Below, in pieces: positions 1 to 8,419 of a stretch of DNA of 64,000 nt. Location: NCBI GenBank assembly GCA_040901465.1, contig JBBDYN010000002.1, positions 1-64,000 on the forward strand, written 5' to 3'. Under the pieces are notes generated by a model. The model saw only the letters and a list, made by a program, of their open reading frames with translations. It had not been told where the DNA came from and made no database searches. This DNA comes from JAUSIF01 sp040901465 (GTDB lineage Bacteria; Pseudomonadota; Alphaproteobacteria; Rhizobiales; Xanthobacteraceae). The position numbers and the translations under genes are program-made. Position 1 is the stretch's first letter; every line of letters starts with the position of its first letter.

Positions 1-108
1 GCATAGCTGCCGGCAAAAATTCCGCCGTCGACCGCGCAATCGCCGACCGCAACCATCCATTTCGGATCGGGTGTCGCGTTGTAGGTGCGTTCCAACGCTT
101 CGCGCATG
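1..108. repeat. Dispersed duplicate, copy 1 (partner 30183-30290)
   Basis: Bases 1-108 match 30183-30290 in the same orientation with three mismatches by eye, at 56, 96 and 99. Copy 1 may extend left of the window. Homology stops sharply after the shared word gcgcatg. In copy 1 it continues into plausible NuoB-like coding sequence and then the tRNA fragment. In copy 2 it continues into unrelated sequence. Confidence 0.9.
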
Positions 109-119
109 TTCTTCAGGCG
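1..119 (-). pseudogene. NuoB/HyfI-type small-subunit fragment, cut at the window edge
   Basis: Read on the minus strand, the segment encodes RLKNMREALERTYNATPDPK followed by WMVAVGDCAVDGGIFAGSYA. This is the central part of the 20-kDa Fe-S subunit family (NuoB of complex I, HyfI/HycG of group 4 hydrogenases). The Cys of GDCAVDGG corresponds to one of the 4Fe-4S ligands. The frame loses homology at about 119, where a tRNA-Ser 3' fragment begins, so the 5' part of the gene is missing. The 3' part runs off the left edge. A 108-base copy lies at 30183-30290. It is judged non-functional because the N-terminal cysteine pair is absent and the join to a tRNA fragment is abrupt. The off-window part could change this view. 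Confidence 0.6.
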
Positions 120-123
120 CTCG

Positions 124-182
124 TTTGGAAAGCGTGTGTACGGGAAACCGTACCGTGGGTTCGAATCCCACCCCCTCTGCCA
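124..182 (+). tRNA. tRNA-Ser(GGA) 3' fragment, att-like remnant
   Basis: Starting in the anticodon loop (TTTGGAAA, anticodon GGA), the sequence gives the 3' anticodon stem GCGTG, the long class II variable arm GTACGG-GAAA-CCGTAC, and the T-arm GTGGG-TTCGAAT-CCCAC. It ends with the acceptor strand CCCCTCT, discriminator G and CCA. The 5' acceptor strand, the D-arm and the 5' anticodon stem are missing; hydrogenase-like sequence sits there instead. A 3' half-tRNA of this kind is what remains at the distal end of an element that integrated into a tRNA gene in the anticodon loop. It is not expected to be a functional tRNA. Confidence 0.8.
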
Positions 183-373
183 GCGTGGCTGTAATCTGCC
201 CGTCGTCGAGTGGGATTCCATCGCTACGGGTTCGAACAATTCGACCCGGAATTTTCCTTGTCGCTGGTTAGCGTCACGCTGCGGGCGTTTCCGTGAGTAC
301 TTTCCACGGCCCGTGGTAGTCGTTGCTGCTCCGGAATCTCCGAGTGTTGATCCGCGGTGCCACGTCATCGCGA

Positions 374-1822
374 TCACGCAGGGTGAAGGGCAGGCTGACG
401 CCGTACGTTCAAGACGGTTCGGTAGTCCTGGGCCGCCTGGCTGATCGGCGACGGCGCGACCGTCGCGCGGATCCTCACCTGAACGTGCGGCTCGATCCAC
501 GGCGCGCTTTTCTTCCCGCCGCCCTCCTCGCCCCACACGAGCACCACTTCGGTGCCCGGCTCGGCATGCTCCTCCTTGACGCTCCCGAGCGACATCATTG
601 CCCGCTCATTGATGGTGTAGCCCGGATAATGCGCCAAGCCGATGAACTTGCCGTTCTTGTCTAGTACCTTGTCGTAGTGAAGTCGGGCTGCGGCGGACAC
701 GGGAAGGTCGACGTGCATCGCCGTCGAGCCGTCCTCCAGCAACCGTTGGAAGACCTTCAACACGTCCTCCGGGTTCCACACCAGTGTCACCTTCCGCCGG
801 TGCGGCATGTCGGCCATGCGCTCCAGCGTGGGGCGCCCGATGAAATCGTGATCGAATTTGATGAGATGCCCGAGCCCGATATCCCAAGGGGTGGCATAAT
901 AGTCCTCGACGTTTGGCGAATAGAAACTGCCGCCGAGCGACATCCTCGCCGCGGCGCTGCTGGTAGACAGCCACTCCCGATACTCCCGCAGCTCCGGACT
1001 GGTGTAGATCGCCGAGAACGGCACCGCCCACCAGCCTGTCTCGATGACCGTGCTGAAGTAGGCGAGCGAGCCGATCTGGCGCAGACCGAAATTCTGGCCG
1101 GTCTCGATGAGCGCACCCCTGACCCTGTCGCGCTCCTCCCACGGTCCAGACAGCTCGAGCCCCGGCACGCCTCCCATGCTGTGGCGCATCGCCCGCACCT
1201 TGCATCCCGCAATGTTGAGGGTGCCGGAACGGAAGAACTTGATCTCGGGCAGGGCGCCGCCGTGAAGTCGCTCGAGCAACCTCAGCGCATGCGGCCCCTC
1301 CACCTGATAGCGATAGAAGTTGCGTTTGCGCGCACGATTGAGCGCCCATAGCGGATCCAGTTCGACCTTGACGTCATAGCCGCCGCGCTCGGCGTTGTAC
1401 TGTGCCCAGTCGGTCGTCGCCGGATTGCCGACCAGCAGCATATTGTCGACATCCAGAAAGTAGAGAATGCCGTCGCCGATGACGTACCCCTCGGGCGAGC
1501 AGGCGAGGAACTGCTTGGCCGCTCCCGGCGTGAACGTCTTGAAACTGTTGACGGCCAACCGCTCAAACACCCGCAGGGCATCCCGCCCCCGGACGTTCAG
1601 GCTGTGCATGTGCCAGGTCTGATCGTGGAGCGCGACCGTTTCGCGCCAGGAGCGCTGTTCGTCCCGCCAGGTCGTGAACTCGGGCTTCACGACCTCGGCG
1701 GGCATCAGCACGGTGAAGACGTTCAGTGCCGCCTTCGGCGGATTCCTGAACAGGTGGTCGACGATGTTCGGCACTGTGTCCAGGAGCGCCTGGAGGGACT
1801 TTGGTTTTTGTTCTGCACTCAT
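374..1822 (-). CDS. Aminomethyltransferase/GcvT-family protein, LigM/DesA-like O-demethylase
   Basis: The predicted protein has 482 residues with the layout of folate-binding GcvT-type proteins. It is closest in length and flavour to tetrahydrofolate-dependent aryl O-demethylases (LigM for vanillate, DesA for syringate), which move a methyl group from an aryl methyl ether to THF in the cytoplasm. Supporting stretches are MHSLNVRGRDALRVFERL near the N-terminus and the central YYATPWDIGLGHLIKFDHDF block. The ATG at 1822 is preferred because AGGGTGAAACGG precedes it; a TTG 45 bases upstream would extend the protein. It is divergent from a TetR gene, with a dyad between them. Dimethylglycine/sarcosine-type demethylation is an alternative. 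The family is secure; the substrate is not. Confidence 0.85.
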   Translation of the reverse strand: MSAEQKPKSLQALLDTVPNIVDHLFRNPPKAALNVFTVLMPAEVVKPEFTTWRDEQRSWRETVALHDQTWHMHSLNVRGRDALRVFERLAVNSFKTFTPGAAKQFLACSPEGYVIGDGILYFLDVDNMLLVGNPATTDWAQYNAERGGYDVKVELDPLWALNRARKRNFYRYQVEGPHALRLLERLHGGALPEIKFFRSGTLNIAGCKVRAMRHSMGGVPGLELSGPWEERDRVRGALIETGQNFGLRQIGSLAYFSTVIETGWWAVPFSAIYTSPELREYREWLSTSSAAARMSLGGSFYSPNVEDYYATPWDIGLGHLIKFDHDFIGRPTLERMADMPHRRKVTLVWNPEDVLKVFQRLLEDGSTAMHVDLPVSAAARLHYDKVLDKNGKFIGLAHYPGYTINERAMMSLGSVKEEHAEPGTEVVLVWGEEGGGKKSAPWIEPHVQVRIRATVAPSPISQAAQDYRTVLNVRRQPALHPA

Positions 1823-1969
1823 CCGTTTCACCCTAGTCTCATCCTTGTCGCCTACTTCCACCGGCAATCCGACGCTCCCGGTCGCAGCAAACAGTCGCTA
1901 TGATCGGGCAGGAAAGGGACGACGATCCTAATCGGAATTTCGCTGGGCTTCCCACGCCTTCGCCGGAAT

Positions 1970-1985
1970 TCTATAGAGCTATAGA
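1970..1985. promoter_or_regulatory. Dyad in the divergent promoter, probable TetR operator
   Basis: TCTATAG-AG-CTATAGA is a perfect 7-base dyad with a 2-base centre. It lies between the demethylase start at 1822 (minus) and the TetR start at 2019 (plus). This is the usual place for autoregulation by a TetR protein that also controls its divergent neighbour. Confidence 0.55.
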
Positions 1986-2018
1986 TCACGGTAGCGTGCC
2001 GCCAGCGGGAAAGCAATC

Positions 2019-2672
2019 GTGTCAGCCAAGGCTGCGATGAAAAAAAGGAAGCGCCGGTCCAGCCGTAAGCTGGCCGCGACGGGCAAGAACCGCCGCCGAA
2101 CCGCGGAAATCATCGATGCCGCCGCCCAGGTTTTCGCGCGGCGTGGATTTCACGGAGCCTCCACGCAAGACATCGCCGACGTACTGGGCGTGCGCCAGGC
2201 GAGCCTCTACTATTATTTTCCGTCGAAGGAAGTCGCGCTTGAAATGGTCTGCGCGCGCGGCGCCGAAGGCTTCGTCGAGGCGGCAATCCGCATCACCGAG
2301 GAGCCGGGCACGGCGAGCGATAAACTCGGTGCCCTCGTCGCCTCGCATCTCAACCCGCTGCGGGACCGGCGCGACTACGTGCACGTCTTTCTGAATGAGC
2401 GCCGACATTTGCCGACCGAAAGTCGGCACCGGGTCGGCCGCCATTCCCGCGCGATCGAACGAATATTTGAAGACGTGCTGCGCGCGGGGGTCAAAGAAGG
2501 GGAATTTCGGAGCGACCTCGACCCGCGCCTCGGTGCGCTGGCGATTCTCGGCATGTTGAACGCCGTTGTAACATGGCACGAAAAGGAACCGAGGACGCCG
2601 CTCGAGCGCGTCGAAAATACGTTCGCTGCGTTCGTGCTCGATGGCGTCCGCCGTCGGGGGTCGCGGCGTTAG
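2019..2672 (+). CDS. TetR/AcrR-family transcriptional regulator
   Basis: This 217-residue protein starts with a basic tail (KKRKRRSSRK). A TetR N-terminal helix-turn-helix follows at about residues 26-72: AAAQVFARRGFHGASTQDIA, then VLGVRQASLYYYFPSKEVAL. The C-terminal 140 residues form the variable ligand-binding and dimerisation domain. The gene is divergent from the GcvT/LigM-like demethylase and has a perfect dyad 33 bases upstream of its start. It therefore probably represses itself and the demethylase until an aromatic or methylated ligand binds. The ligand cannot be told from sequence. ATG codons at 2037 or near could also serve as start. Confidence 0.9.
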   Translation: MSAKAAMKKRKRRSSRKLAATGKNRRRTAEIIDAAAQVFARRGFHGASTQDIADVLGVRQASLYYYFPSKEVALEMVCARGAEGFVEAAIRITEEPGTASDKLGALVASHLNPLRDRRDYVHVFLNERRHLPTESRHRVGRHSRAIERIFEDVLRAGVKEGEFRSDLDPRLGALAILGMLNAVVTWHEKEPRTPLERVENTFAAFVLDGVRRRGSRR

Positions 2673-2749
2673 CTCCATCGTCCCTTTGATCGGGCCATAG
2701 AACAAGTTGGCGAATTCGCCGTAAGTGGATAGGCGTCATTCGGTGGCGA

Positions 2750-4441
2750 TTAACTTGCTTTCTGGTCGGTTTGCGCCAAGTCCTTGCCAAGAACCGTTGC
2801 CAAGACGTGCGTTACCTCAAGATCATCGTTGCCTCTCCAAGCGACGATCTGATCCGGACGGATCAGGGCGAGGGGAGCCTCATAAAGATCGCGCACGGAA
2901 TCGGATGGGATGTGGATCACATCCAGCTGCATTCCGGCGGCTGCCGCAGCTCTTTTAAAGCGATCCCCAGTCGGAGCGGCTTTACCGAGGCAGAGGAGCG
3001 TCCATTCGAAGCCGAGCCGGTCGTATAATGACCGTGATTTCTCAAGCCAGGCGTGCGGGGCTCGCCCTCCCGGGCAAGCCGAGGGGGTATAGGTATTGGC
3101 AGCTTCCGGTGGGGGCTCTGTCCCATCCCGGACGATAACAGGGGAGGCATCGTAACGTGTGCCGAAAGTAATTCCCGGAATGTTGAACTCGGCCCTGCCG
3201 TGCGCAGCCAGATAATCGCCAGCGATTCGGCGTGCTTCCGCCCCTTCGGGCGAATCGTCGTCGATCTCGGAAACGGGAACAAAGAGTCCCAGCGAGTCCG
3301 CGAAGCGTCTTGCGTAGCCGGTGTTGCGCACGGCGCTCGGCCGGCGCTCCGCCTCGTAGCTCGCGAGCAGATTGGGACCGGCTTCCCCTCGGAGCACTGC
3401 TGCCAGCTTCCAACCTAGATTGACTGCATCCTCGATGGCGGTGTTGTAGCCAAGCCCGCCCGTCGGAGTGAATAAATGCGCCGCATCCCCAGCGATAAAA
3501 ACGCGCCCGCGCTGAAACCGTTCCGCGACGAGCGTATAGCCCGCTATCCAAGTCCCGCACGACAGAATCTCGGCATCGATCGGAGTCCCGACGGCGGCTT
3601 GAAACATCGCAAGCGCGCGATCCGTGGTGATCTCGCTTTCGACTTCGTGATCGCGCAACTGCGTGTGGAAAGCGAACTCACCCTTACCATCGACGGCCGC
3701 CATGAAGGCACGACGGTCGCGATTGAATGTCACGTTCATCCACGCTGGCGGATGCGGCACCACGCGATAGAAGTTCGGTGCCCGTAGATAAATCGCGAAC
3801 ATGCGTCCGCCGAAGAAGTCGCGCACAGCGCCTCCTTCACCGATGTAGCCGATTCCAATTGCCTGTCGGACGGTACTCCGCGGGCCGTCGGCCCCAACCA
3901 AATAGGCGGCGCGGAGGGTATGCGTGCGCCCGTCGGCCACATGCTCGAGTTCTGCTTCGATGCCGGTCGCTTTTTCGGTGAAGCGAACGAGACGCCACCC
4001 GTAGTGGACAGCGATTCCGGGAAGCGCGTCTGCATGCCGCCGCAGGACTTGCTCGACGAATTTCTGCGAGACGCGGTGGGGGAGTTCGGCAGCGCTCCAC
4101 GAGCCCGAAAGCCGTTCGACCCGTTCGCTTGCCTCGCGCGACGAGGGCAGCTTGAATCGGGCAAGCTCGTGGCGTGCATAGCGGGTGAAATAGGCGATGT
4201 CGGTTGGAAAATCCGGTGGCAGCCCAAGCATCCTGATCTCATGAGCGAAGCCGAGCCGTCGGAAGTGCTCCATCGTCCTGGCTTGGGTCGCATTCGCCTG
4301 CGGATTGAACGCGGTAGTGGCCTTTTGATCCACCAGAACTGCGGTGATGCGGCGCCGTCCCAGTTCATTGGCCAGCATCAGTCCGCACGGGCCTCCTCCG
4401 ACGATCAGCACGGAACAATCGTTCGGAGGAAGCGACGTCAC
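2750..4441 (-). CDS. FAD-dependent aromatic hydroxylase (PheA/TfdB/MhpA-like)
   Basis: This 563-residue flavoprotein monooxygenase has the FAD Rossmann motif VLIVGGGPCGLML (G15, G17, G20), the DG motif YLVGADGPRSTVR and the GD motif VFIAGDAAHLFTPTGGLGYN. It also has the thioredoxin-like C-terminal domain typical of two-domain phenol and 3-(3-hydroxyphenyl)propionate hydroxylases, so it is probably an NAD(P)H-dependent ring hydroxylase in the cytosol. The GTG start at 4441 overlaps the TGA of the truncated binding-protein gene upstream (GTGA), so translation is probably coupled to that remnant. The substrate is unknown; polyketide hydroxylases share the fold. Confidence 0.9.
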   Translation of the reverse strand: MTSLPPNDCSVLIVGGGPCGLMLANELGRRRITAVLVDQKATTAFNPQANATQARTMEHFRRLGFAHEIRMLGLPPDFPTDIAYFTRYARHELARFKLPSSREASERVERLSGSWSAAELPHRVSQKFVEQVLRRHADALPGIAVHYGWRLVRFTEKATGIEAELEHVADGRTHTLRAAYLVGADGPRSTVRQAIGIGYIGEGGAVRDFFGGRMFAIYLRAPNFYRVVPHPPAWMNVTFNRDRRAFMAAVDGKGEFAFHTQLRDHEVESEITTDRALAMFQAAVGTPIDAEILSCGTWIAGYTLVAERFQRGRVFIAGDAAHLFTPTGGLGYNTAIEDAVNLGWKLAAVLRGEAGPNLLASYEAERRPSAVRNTGYARRFADSLGLFVPVSEIDDDSPEGAEARRIAGDYLAAHGRAEFNIPGITFGTRYDASPVIVRDGTEPPPEAANTYTPSACPGGRAPHAWLEKSRSLYDRLGFEWTLLCLGKAAPTGDRFKRAAAAAGMQLDVIHIPSDSVRDLYEAPLALIRPDQIVAWRGNDDLEVTHVLATVLGKDLAQTDQKAS

Positions 4442-4758
4442 GACTTGGTCCTGGGAAATGCGCCTCGAAGATCGGGCTCACGACTTGCCAACCAGCTTGC
4501 GGGATCGAGTCGCTTCGCGACATCCGGCGCGATCCCACCCACGTCCTTCCGGATGAATTCAATCTTCTTGCCGGTGACGACGTCGCCGTGCTGCTTCACA
4601 TAGAGCTTGATCCCTTTGTCCAACTGAGTGGCCGTGTCCGCGAACTTGCCCGAGTACGGCAAGATGACCCCGATCTTGATCGCCTGTTGTGCCCCGGCCG
4701 GTGCGACCCCGATCAGGGCGACAATTGCCACTGCTAAGGTGAGCGACTTGCCGCACAT
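4438..4758 (-). pseudogene. Truncated branched-chain-type ABC binding protein (Peripla_BP_6)
   Basis: The 106-codon frame begins with a good signal peptide (LAVAIVALIGVAPAGAQ) and then the binding-protein start IKIGVILPYSGKFADTATQL. Homology to the intact 392-residue protein encoded at 16812-17990 runs to GGIAPDVAKRL, about residue 84. After that the reading is unrelated and overlaps the hydroxylase start. Intact members have 380-400 residues, so about three quarters of the gene is deleted. What survives is the promoter, leader and translation start, now driving the hydroxylase through a GTGA overlap. A short secreted peptide could still be made, but substrate binding is not possible. Confidence 0.8.
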
Positions 4759-5146
4759 GGCGTTCCTCCCCGTTCATCCCGATTTGCCAGATCTTCTCGC
4801 GGGAGTGTCCGTTCGCAGAGGGCCTTTCCTACGACGAAAATACAAGCAGAACTGCTTATTTTTGTATACTATGAAGTCGGCCTGATGCCCAAGGAAGGCG
4901 AGGCGAACGTCGGACTTTCGGTGGGAAGGGCGAATGACGCGCGGTACGACGCACGTGGGCAGTCTCCCACGTCCGGTTGACCGAGCCAATTGCGGCTGCC
5001 GACCCCTCATCCGCATGCAGGCTACGAGCGCATGACATCAAATGCAGTGCGCGAAAAGCGTTTCTTCATAGTCAGATTATCGTGCAAGGGAGCGTGCCGC
5101 GGCGCGACTACGCGAATCAAACAGCGAATTCACGGAAGTAGCAGCC
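4759..5146. other. Divergent intergenic region with a dyad
   Basis: This is 388 bases between the minus-strand binding-protein remnant and the plus-strand molybdenum hydroxylase gene. It holds an AT-rich stretch with a dyad at 4842-4867 and GTATACTAT just after it. No coding sequence or RNA gene was recognised. Confidence 0.6.
4842..4867. promoter_or_regulatory. Operator-like dyad resembling the one at 19332-19375
   Basis: The core AAGCAG-AA-CTGCTT (4844-4849 and 4852-4857) is flanked by ATACAA to the left and TTGTAT to the right. On the minus strand it reads AAGCAGTTCTGC. This matches AAGTAGTTCTGC of the inverted repeat upstream of the MetE-like gene that ends at 18058. It sits about 85 bases upstream of the start of the binding-protein remnant. 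A shared TetR-type regulator is inferred. Confidence 0.5.
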
Positions 5147-7480
5147 ATGGGTGAATTCGGTATCGGTCAATCCGTCCGACGGGTCGAGGACAAGCGATTT
5201 GTCACGGGCAGCGGCCGCTATGTCGACGACATTCAACTCCCGATGCAGTGTCACGCGCATTTGGTGCTTTCAGCGCATGCTCACGCACGCATCAAACGGA
5301 TCGACATCGCCGCCGCGAGTGCGTCCGAGGGCGTGATCTGCGTACTGACCGGCAAGGACGTCAAGGCAGACCGACTGGGTCCAATGCTGCCGAACTTCAT
5401 GCCGGAAGATATTGGCGGCCCGAAAGGTTGGAGAACGCACCGGCCGATTCTCGTCTATGACAGGGTACGGTTCGTCGGCGACCGCGTGGCCTTGGTCGTC
5501 GCTGAGTCGGCGACGCAGGCACGCAACGCCGCCGAGTTGATCGAGATCGAGTACGAGCCGCTTGCGTCCGTTTCGACTATCGACCGGGCGACGGCGGAGG
5601 GCGCGCCCAATATCTGGGACGAATGCCCGGGCAATGTTTCCTTCATCTTGAGCATGGGAGACGAGGCCAAGGCCGCCGCGGTGTTCAAGCAGGCCGCGCA
5701 CCGGGTGACGTTGCAGGTCAAGAACAACCGTGTGGCAGCGAATCCGATCGAGCCGCGCGCGGCGATTGGCGAATACAATGCCGCCGACGATTGCTATACG
5801 CTGTATTCAAGCACGCAATCTCCGCACGCCGTGCGGCAGCAGCTCGCACTCAACGTTTTTGGCTTGCCGGAAAGCAAATTCCGAATTGTCTCGCCGGACG
5901 TGGGCGGCGGTTTCGGCACAAAGAGCGACGCGTATCCCGAGGACGCGCTGGTTCTTTGGGCCTCCCGCCGATGCGGACGGCCAGTCCGGTGGGTAGCGAC
6001 CCGCTCCGATACGCTGATTGGCGACAATCACGCGCGCGACGAGGTCGTACGCGCCGAACTCGCGCTCGACGCGAACGGAAAGATTTTGGCGGTCCGGGCG
6101 CATTCCCTGCACGCGCTTGGCGCTTATGTTGCGCCGGCCGGCGTACCGCCGATCCTGTACACGCTCCGCTATACGACGGGCGTATACGACATCCAGACGA
6201 TCTGGCTGACCGCCAAGGCCGTGTTCACGAATACCGCGCCGGTGCACGTCTATCGCGGGCCGGGTCGCGCCGAGGGCAACTACATCATCGAGCGACTGTT
6301 GGATCGGGCCGCGGCCGAATTAAACATCGCGCCCGATGAGATCAGACGGCGGAACGTGATTCCAGCTTCGGCGATGCCCTATGCGACGCCGACCGGATCC
6401 GTCTACGACACCGGCGAATTCGTCCGCATCATGGACGAATGCATGGAGCTTGCCGATTGGAACGGTTTCGAAAACCGGCTTAGGGCTTCGCTGGAGCACG
6501 GGAGATTGCGCGGCCGGTCGGTGATCTTCTATATCGAGCACGCCGGCATCTTCAACGATCGGATGGAAATCCGCTTCGACCCAGGGGGCACGGTCACCGT
6601 TGTTTCCGGCATGCACTCGCACGGGCAGGGACATGCGACCACGTTCGCGCAGCTCGTCAGCGATTGGCTCGGCGTACCGTTCAACGATATCCGTTTCCTG
6701 CAGGGTGACACGGACAAGGTTCCCTTCGGCCGGGGCACCTACGCGGCAAGGAGCTTGCTGATCGGAGGCTCGGCGTTACGGATAGCGTCCGACGCGATCA
6801 TCCGGAAGGCGCGCATGCGCGCAGCCGACCTGATGCAGGTGCCGGAGGAAGAAGTCAGCTTCGAGGCGGGACAGTTCAGCAGCCGCACCACCAACCGCAC
6901 GCTGACGATCTCCGATGTCGCGAAGTCGCTGTTCCAGCCGGTTCATCTCGATCAGAAGTATGGCCTTGGTCTGGAGGCTGTCGGTGTCTATTCGGGTGAT
7001 GTCCCGAACTATCCCAATGGTTGCCACGTCTGTGAGGTCGAGATCGATCCCGCGACAGGCAAGGTGACGGTCGAGCGATATACGGTCGTGGACGATGTCG
7101 GCGTAGCGATCAATCCGATGATCTGCGAAGGACAGATCCATGGCGGTGTTGCTCAGGGGATCGGCCAGGCAATGCTGGAGGAGGTCGTCTATGATGACCA
7201 GGGGCAACTGCTGACCGGCAGCCTGATGGACTACGGCCTGCCGCGAGCCGACGATCTTTGCGATCTCGCCACGAAGCTCGTCTGCATTCCCAGCACGACG
7301 AATCCACTCGGCGTCAAGGGGGTCGGCGAGTCGGGCACGATCGGCGCGCCACCGGCGATCGTCAACGCAGTGATCGACGCGCTGCGTCCGCTTGGCGTCG
7401 ATCACATCGACATGCCGGTGACGCCGCGACGCGTATGGCACGCAATTCAGGAAGCGAATATGAAAGAATCTGCAACATGA
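5147..7480 (+). CDS. Xanthine dehydrogenase-family molybdopterin subunit (CoxL-like, form II)
   Basis: This 777-residue large subunit has the a/b hammerhead domain near residues 15-130 and the two molybdopterin-binding domains after it. The active-site loop reads VYRGPGR at 368-374, which is the AYRGAGR type, not the AYRCSFR of true CO dehydrogenase. The base Glu is E728 in GVGESGTIGAPP. Enzymes like this hydroxylate carbon next to nitrogen or carbonyl in heterocycles, purines or aldehydes. They normally work as a trimer with a 2Fe-2S subunit and a FAD subunit, but neither is encoded nearby. The ATGA overlap with the cyclase-family gene downstream implies one pathway. The start is supported by GGAAGTAGCAGCC. 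Confidence 0.92.
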   Translation: MGEFGIGQSVRRVEDKRFVTGSGRYVDDIQLPMQCHAHLVLSAHAHARIKRIDIAAASASEGVICVLTGKDVKADRLGPMLPNFMPEDIGGPKGWRTHRPILVYDRVRFVGDRVALVVAESATQARNAAELIEIEYEPLASVSTIDRATAEGAPNIWDECPGNVSFILSMGDEAKAAAVFKQAAHRVTLQVKNNRVAANPIEPRAAIGEYNAADDCYTLYSSTQSPHAVRQQLALNVFGLPESKFRIVSPDVGGGFGTKSDAYPEDALVLWASRRCGRPVRWVATRSDTLIGDNHARDEVVRAELALDANGKILAVRAHSLHALGAYVAPAGVPPILYTLRYTTGVYDIQTIWLTAKAVFTNTAPVHVYRGPGRAEGNYIIERLLDRAAAELNIAPDEIRRRNVIPASAMPYATPTGSVYDTGEFVRIMDECMELADWNGFENRLRASLEHGRLRGRSVIFYIEHAGIFNDRMEIRFDPGGTVTVVSGMHSHGQGHATTFAQLVSDWLGVPFNDIRFLQGDTDKVPFGRGTYAARSLLIGGSALRIASDAIIRKARMRAADLMQVPEEEVSFEAGQFSSRTTNRTLTISDVAKSLFQPVHLDQKYGLGLEAVGVYSGDVPNYPNGCHVCEVEIDPATGKVTVERYTVVDDVGVAINPMICEGQIHGGVAQGIGQAMLEEVVYDDQGQLLTGSLMDYGLPRADDLCDLATKLVCIPSTTNPLGVKGVGESGTIGAPPAIVNAVIDALRPLGVDHIDMPVTPRRVWHAIQEANMKESAT

Positions 7481-8271
7481 ACGAGAAATCAATCATGCCA
7501 ATTAGGCTCGTCGATCTTTCGGTCTCGCTCAAGAACGGTATCGCCTCGGATCCGCCGAGCATGCGCCCGAACATCGAGTACAGCGATCACGATGCGGGTG
7601 CTTGTGAACTCGAGACGTTGTTTCCTGGCCTGCGTCGCGAGCAGCTGCCAGACGGAAAGGGGCCTGCGGTGGAGCGCGTCCAGATCACGACGCACAACGG
7701 AACGCACCTTGACGCCCCATACCACTTCCATCCGACGATGGACGGCGGCAAGCCTGCTCTGACGATCGATCAGATTCCGCTCGAATGGTGCTTGGCGCCC
7801 GGCGTGAAGCTTGATTTTCGCCACAAGGCGGACGGCTACGTCTGCAAGACAGACGACGTCAAGCGCGAGCTCGACCGCATCAGATATACGATCAAGCCGT
7901 TCGACATCGTGCTGGTGAACACCGCAGCGGGCGCGAGATACGGCTCGGACCATTACGTCGACAGCGGCTGTGGCATGGGGCGAGAGGCGACGTTATTCCT
8001 GCTGGAGCAGGGCGTGCGGGTCACGGGAACGGACGGCTGGAGTTGGGACGCGCCGTTCAGCTATACGCGCAAACGTTTCGAGGAAACCGGCGACGCGAGC
8101 CTGATTTGGGAAGGACACAAGGCAAGCCGCGAGATCGGCTACTGCCACATGGAAAAGCTAGCCAATCTCGACCAGCTTCCGGATTTCGGATTCAAGGTCT
8201 GCTGCTTCCCGACAAAAATCGCCAATGCATCGGCAGGCTGGGTGCGCGCCGTTGCGATAATTGAAAGCTGA
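7477..8271 (+). CDS. Cyclase-family (kynurenine formamidase-like) metal hydrolase
   Basis: This 264-residue PF04199 protein contains the metal-binding signature HNGTHLDAPYHF at about residues 72-83 and a second conserved block with the GTDGWSWDAPF motif. Family members hydrolyse amides or cyclic ureides (N-formylkynurenine, isatin, 2-aminobenzoylacetate). Following a molybdenum hydroxylase, a ring-opening role on an oxidised heterocycle is a fair inference. The ATG overlaps the stop of the upstream gene (ATGA), giving translational coupling. A longer upstream extension of the frame exists but is only the shadow of the preceding gene. Confidence 0.9.
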   Translation: MNEKSIMPIRLVDLSVSLKNGIASDPPSMRPNIEYSDHDAGACELETLFPGLRREQLPDGKGPAVERVQITTHNGTHLDAPYHFHPTMDGGKPALTIDQIPLEWCLAPGVKLDFRHKADGYVCKTDDVKRELDRIRYTIKPFDIVLVNTAAGARYGSDHYVDSGCGMGREATLFLLEQGVRVTGTDGWSWDAPFSYTRKRFEETGDASLIWEGHKASREIGYCHMEKLANLDQLPDFGFKVCCFPTKIANASAGWVRAVAIIES

Positions 8272-8419
8272 ATCGCTCTGAGGACGTGCCAGAGGCAAGG
8301 CTTGATGAAGCAACGACGAGGCGCCGCTGCCGGAATCTGTACGGAGCGTAGCTTGCTTCGATAACGCGGCGCGGCAGTTACGACTCGCCGAATTCGTCCA
8401 TTGACGCGGCATAGCGAGA

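Noticed and set aside
71..444. Two overlapping plus-strand frames of 66 and 119 codons
   Set aside because: They run through the tRNA fragment and hydrogenase-like remnant and have no protein-like pattern.
5147..7480. True CO dehydrogenase large subunit
   Set aside because: The active-site loop is VYRGPGR, not the cysteine-containing form I loop, and the partner subunits are absent.
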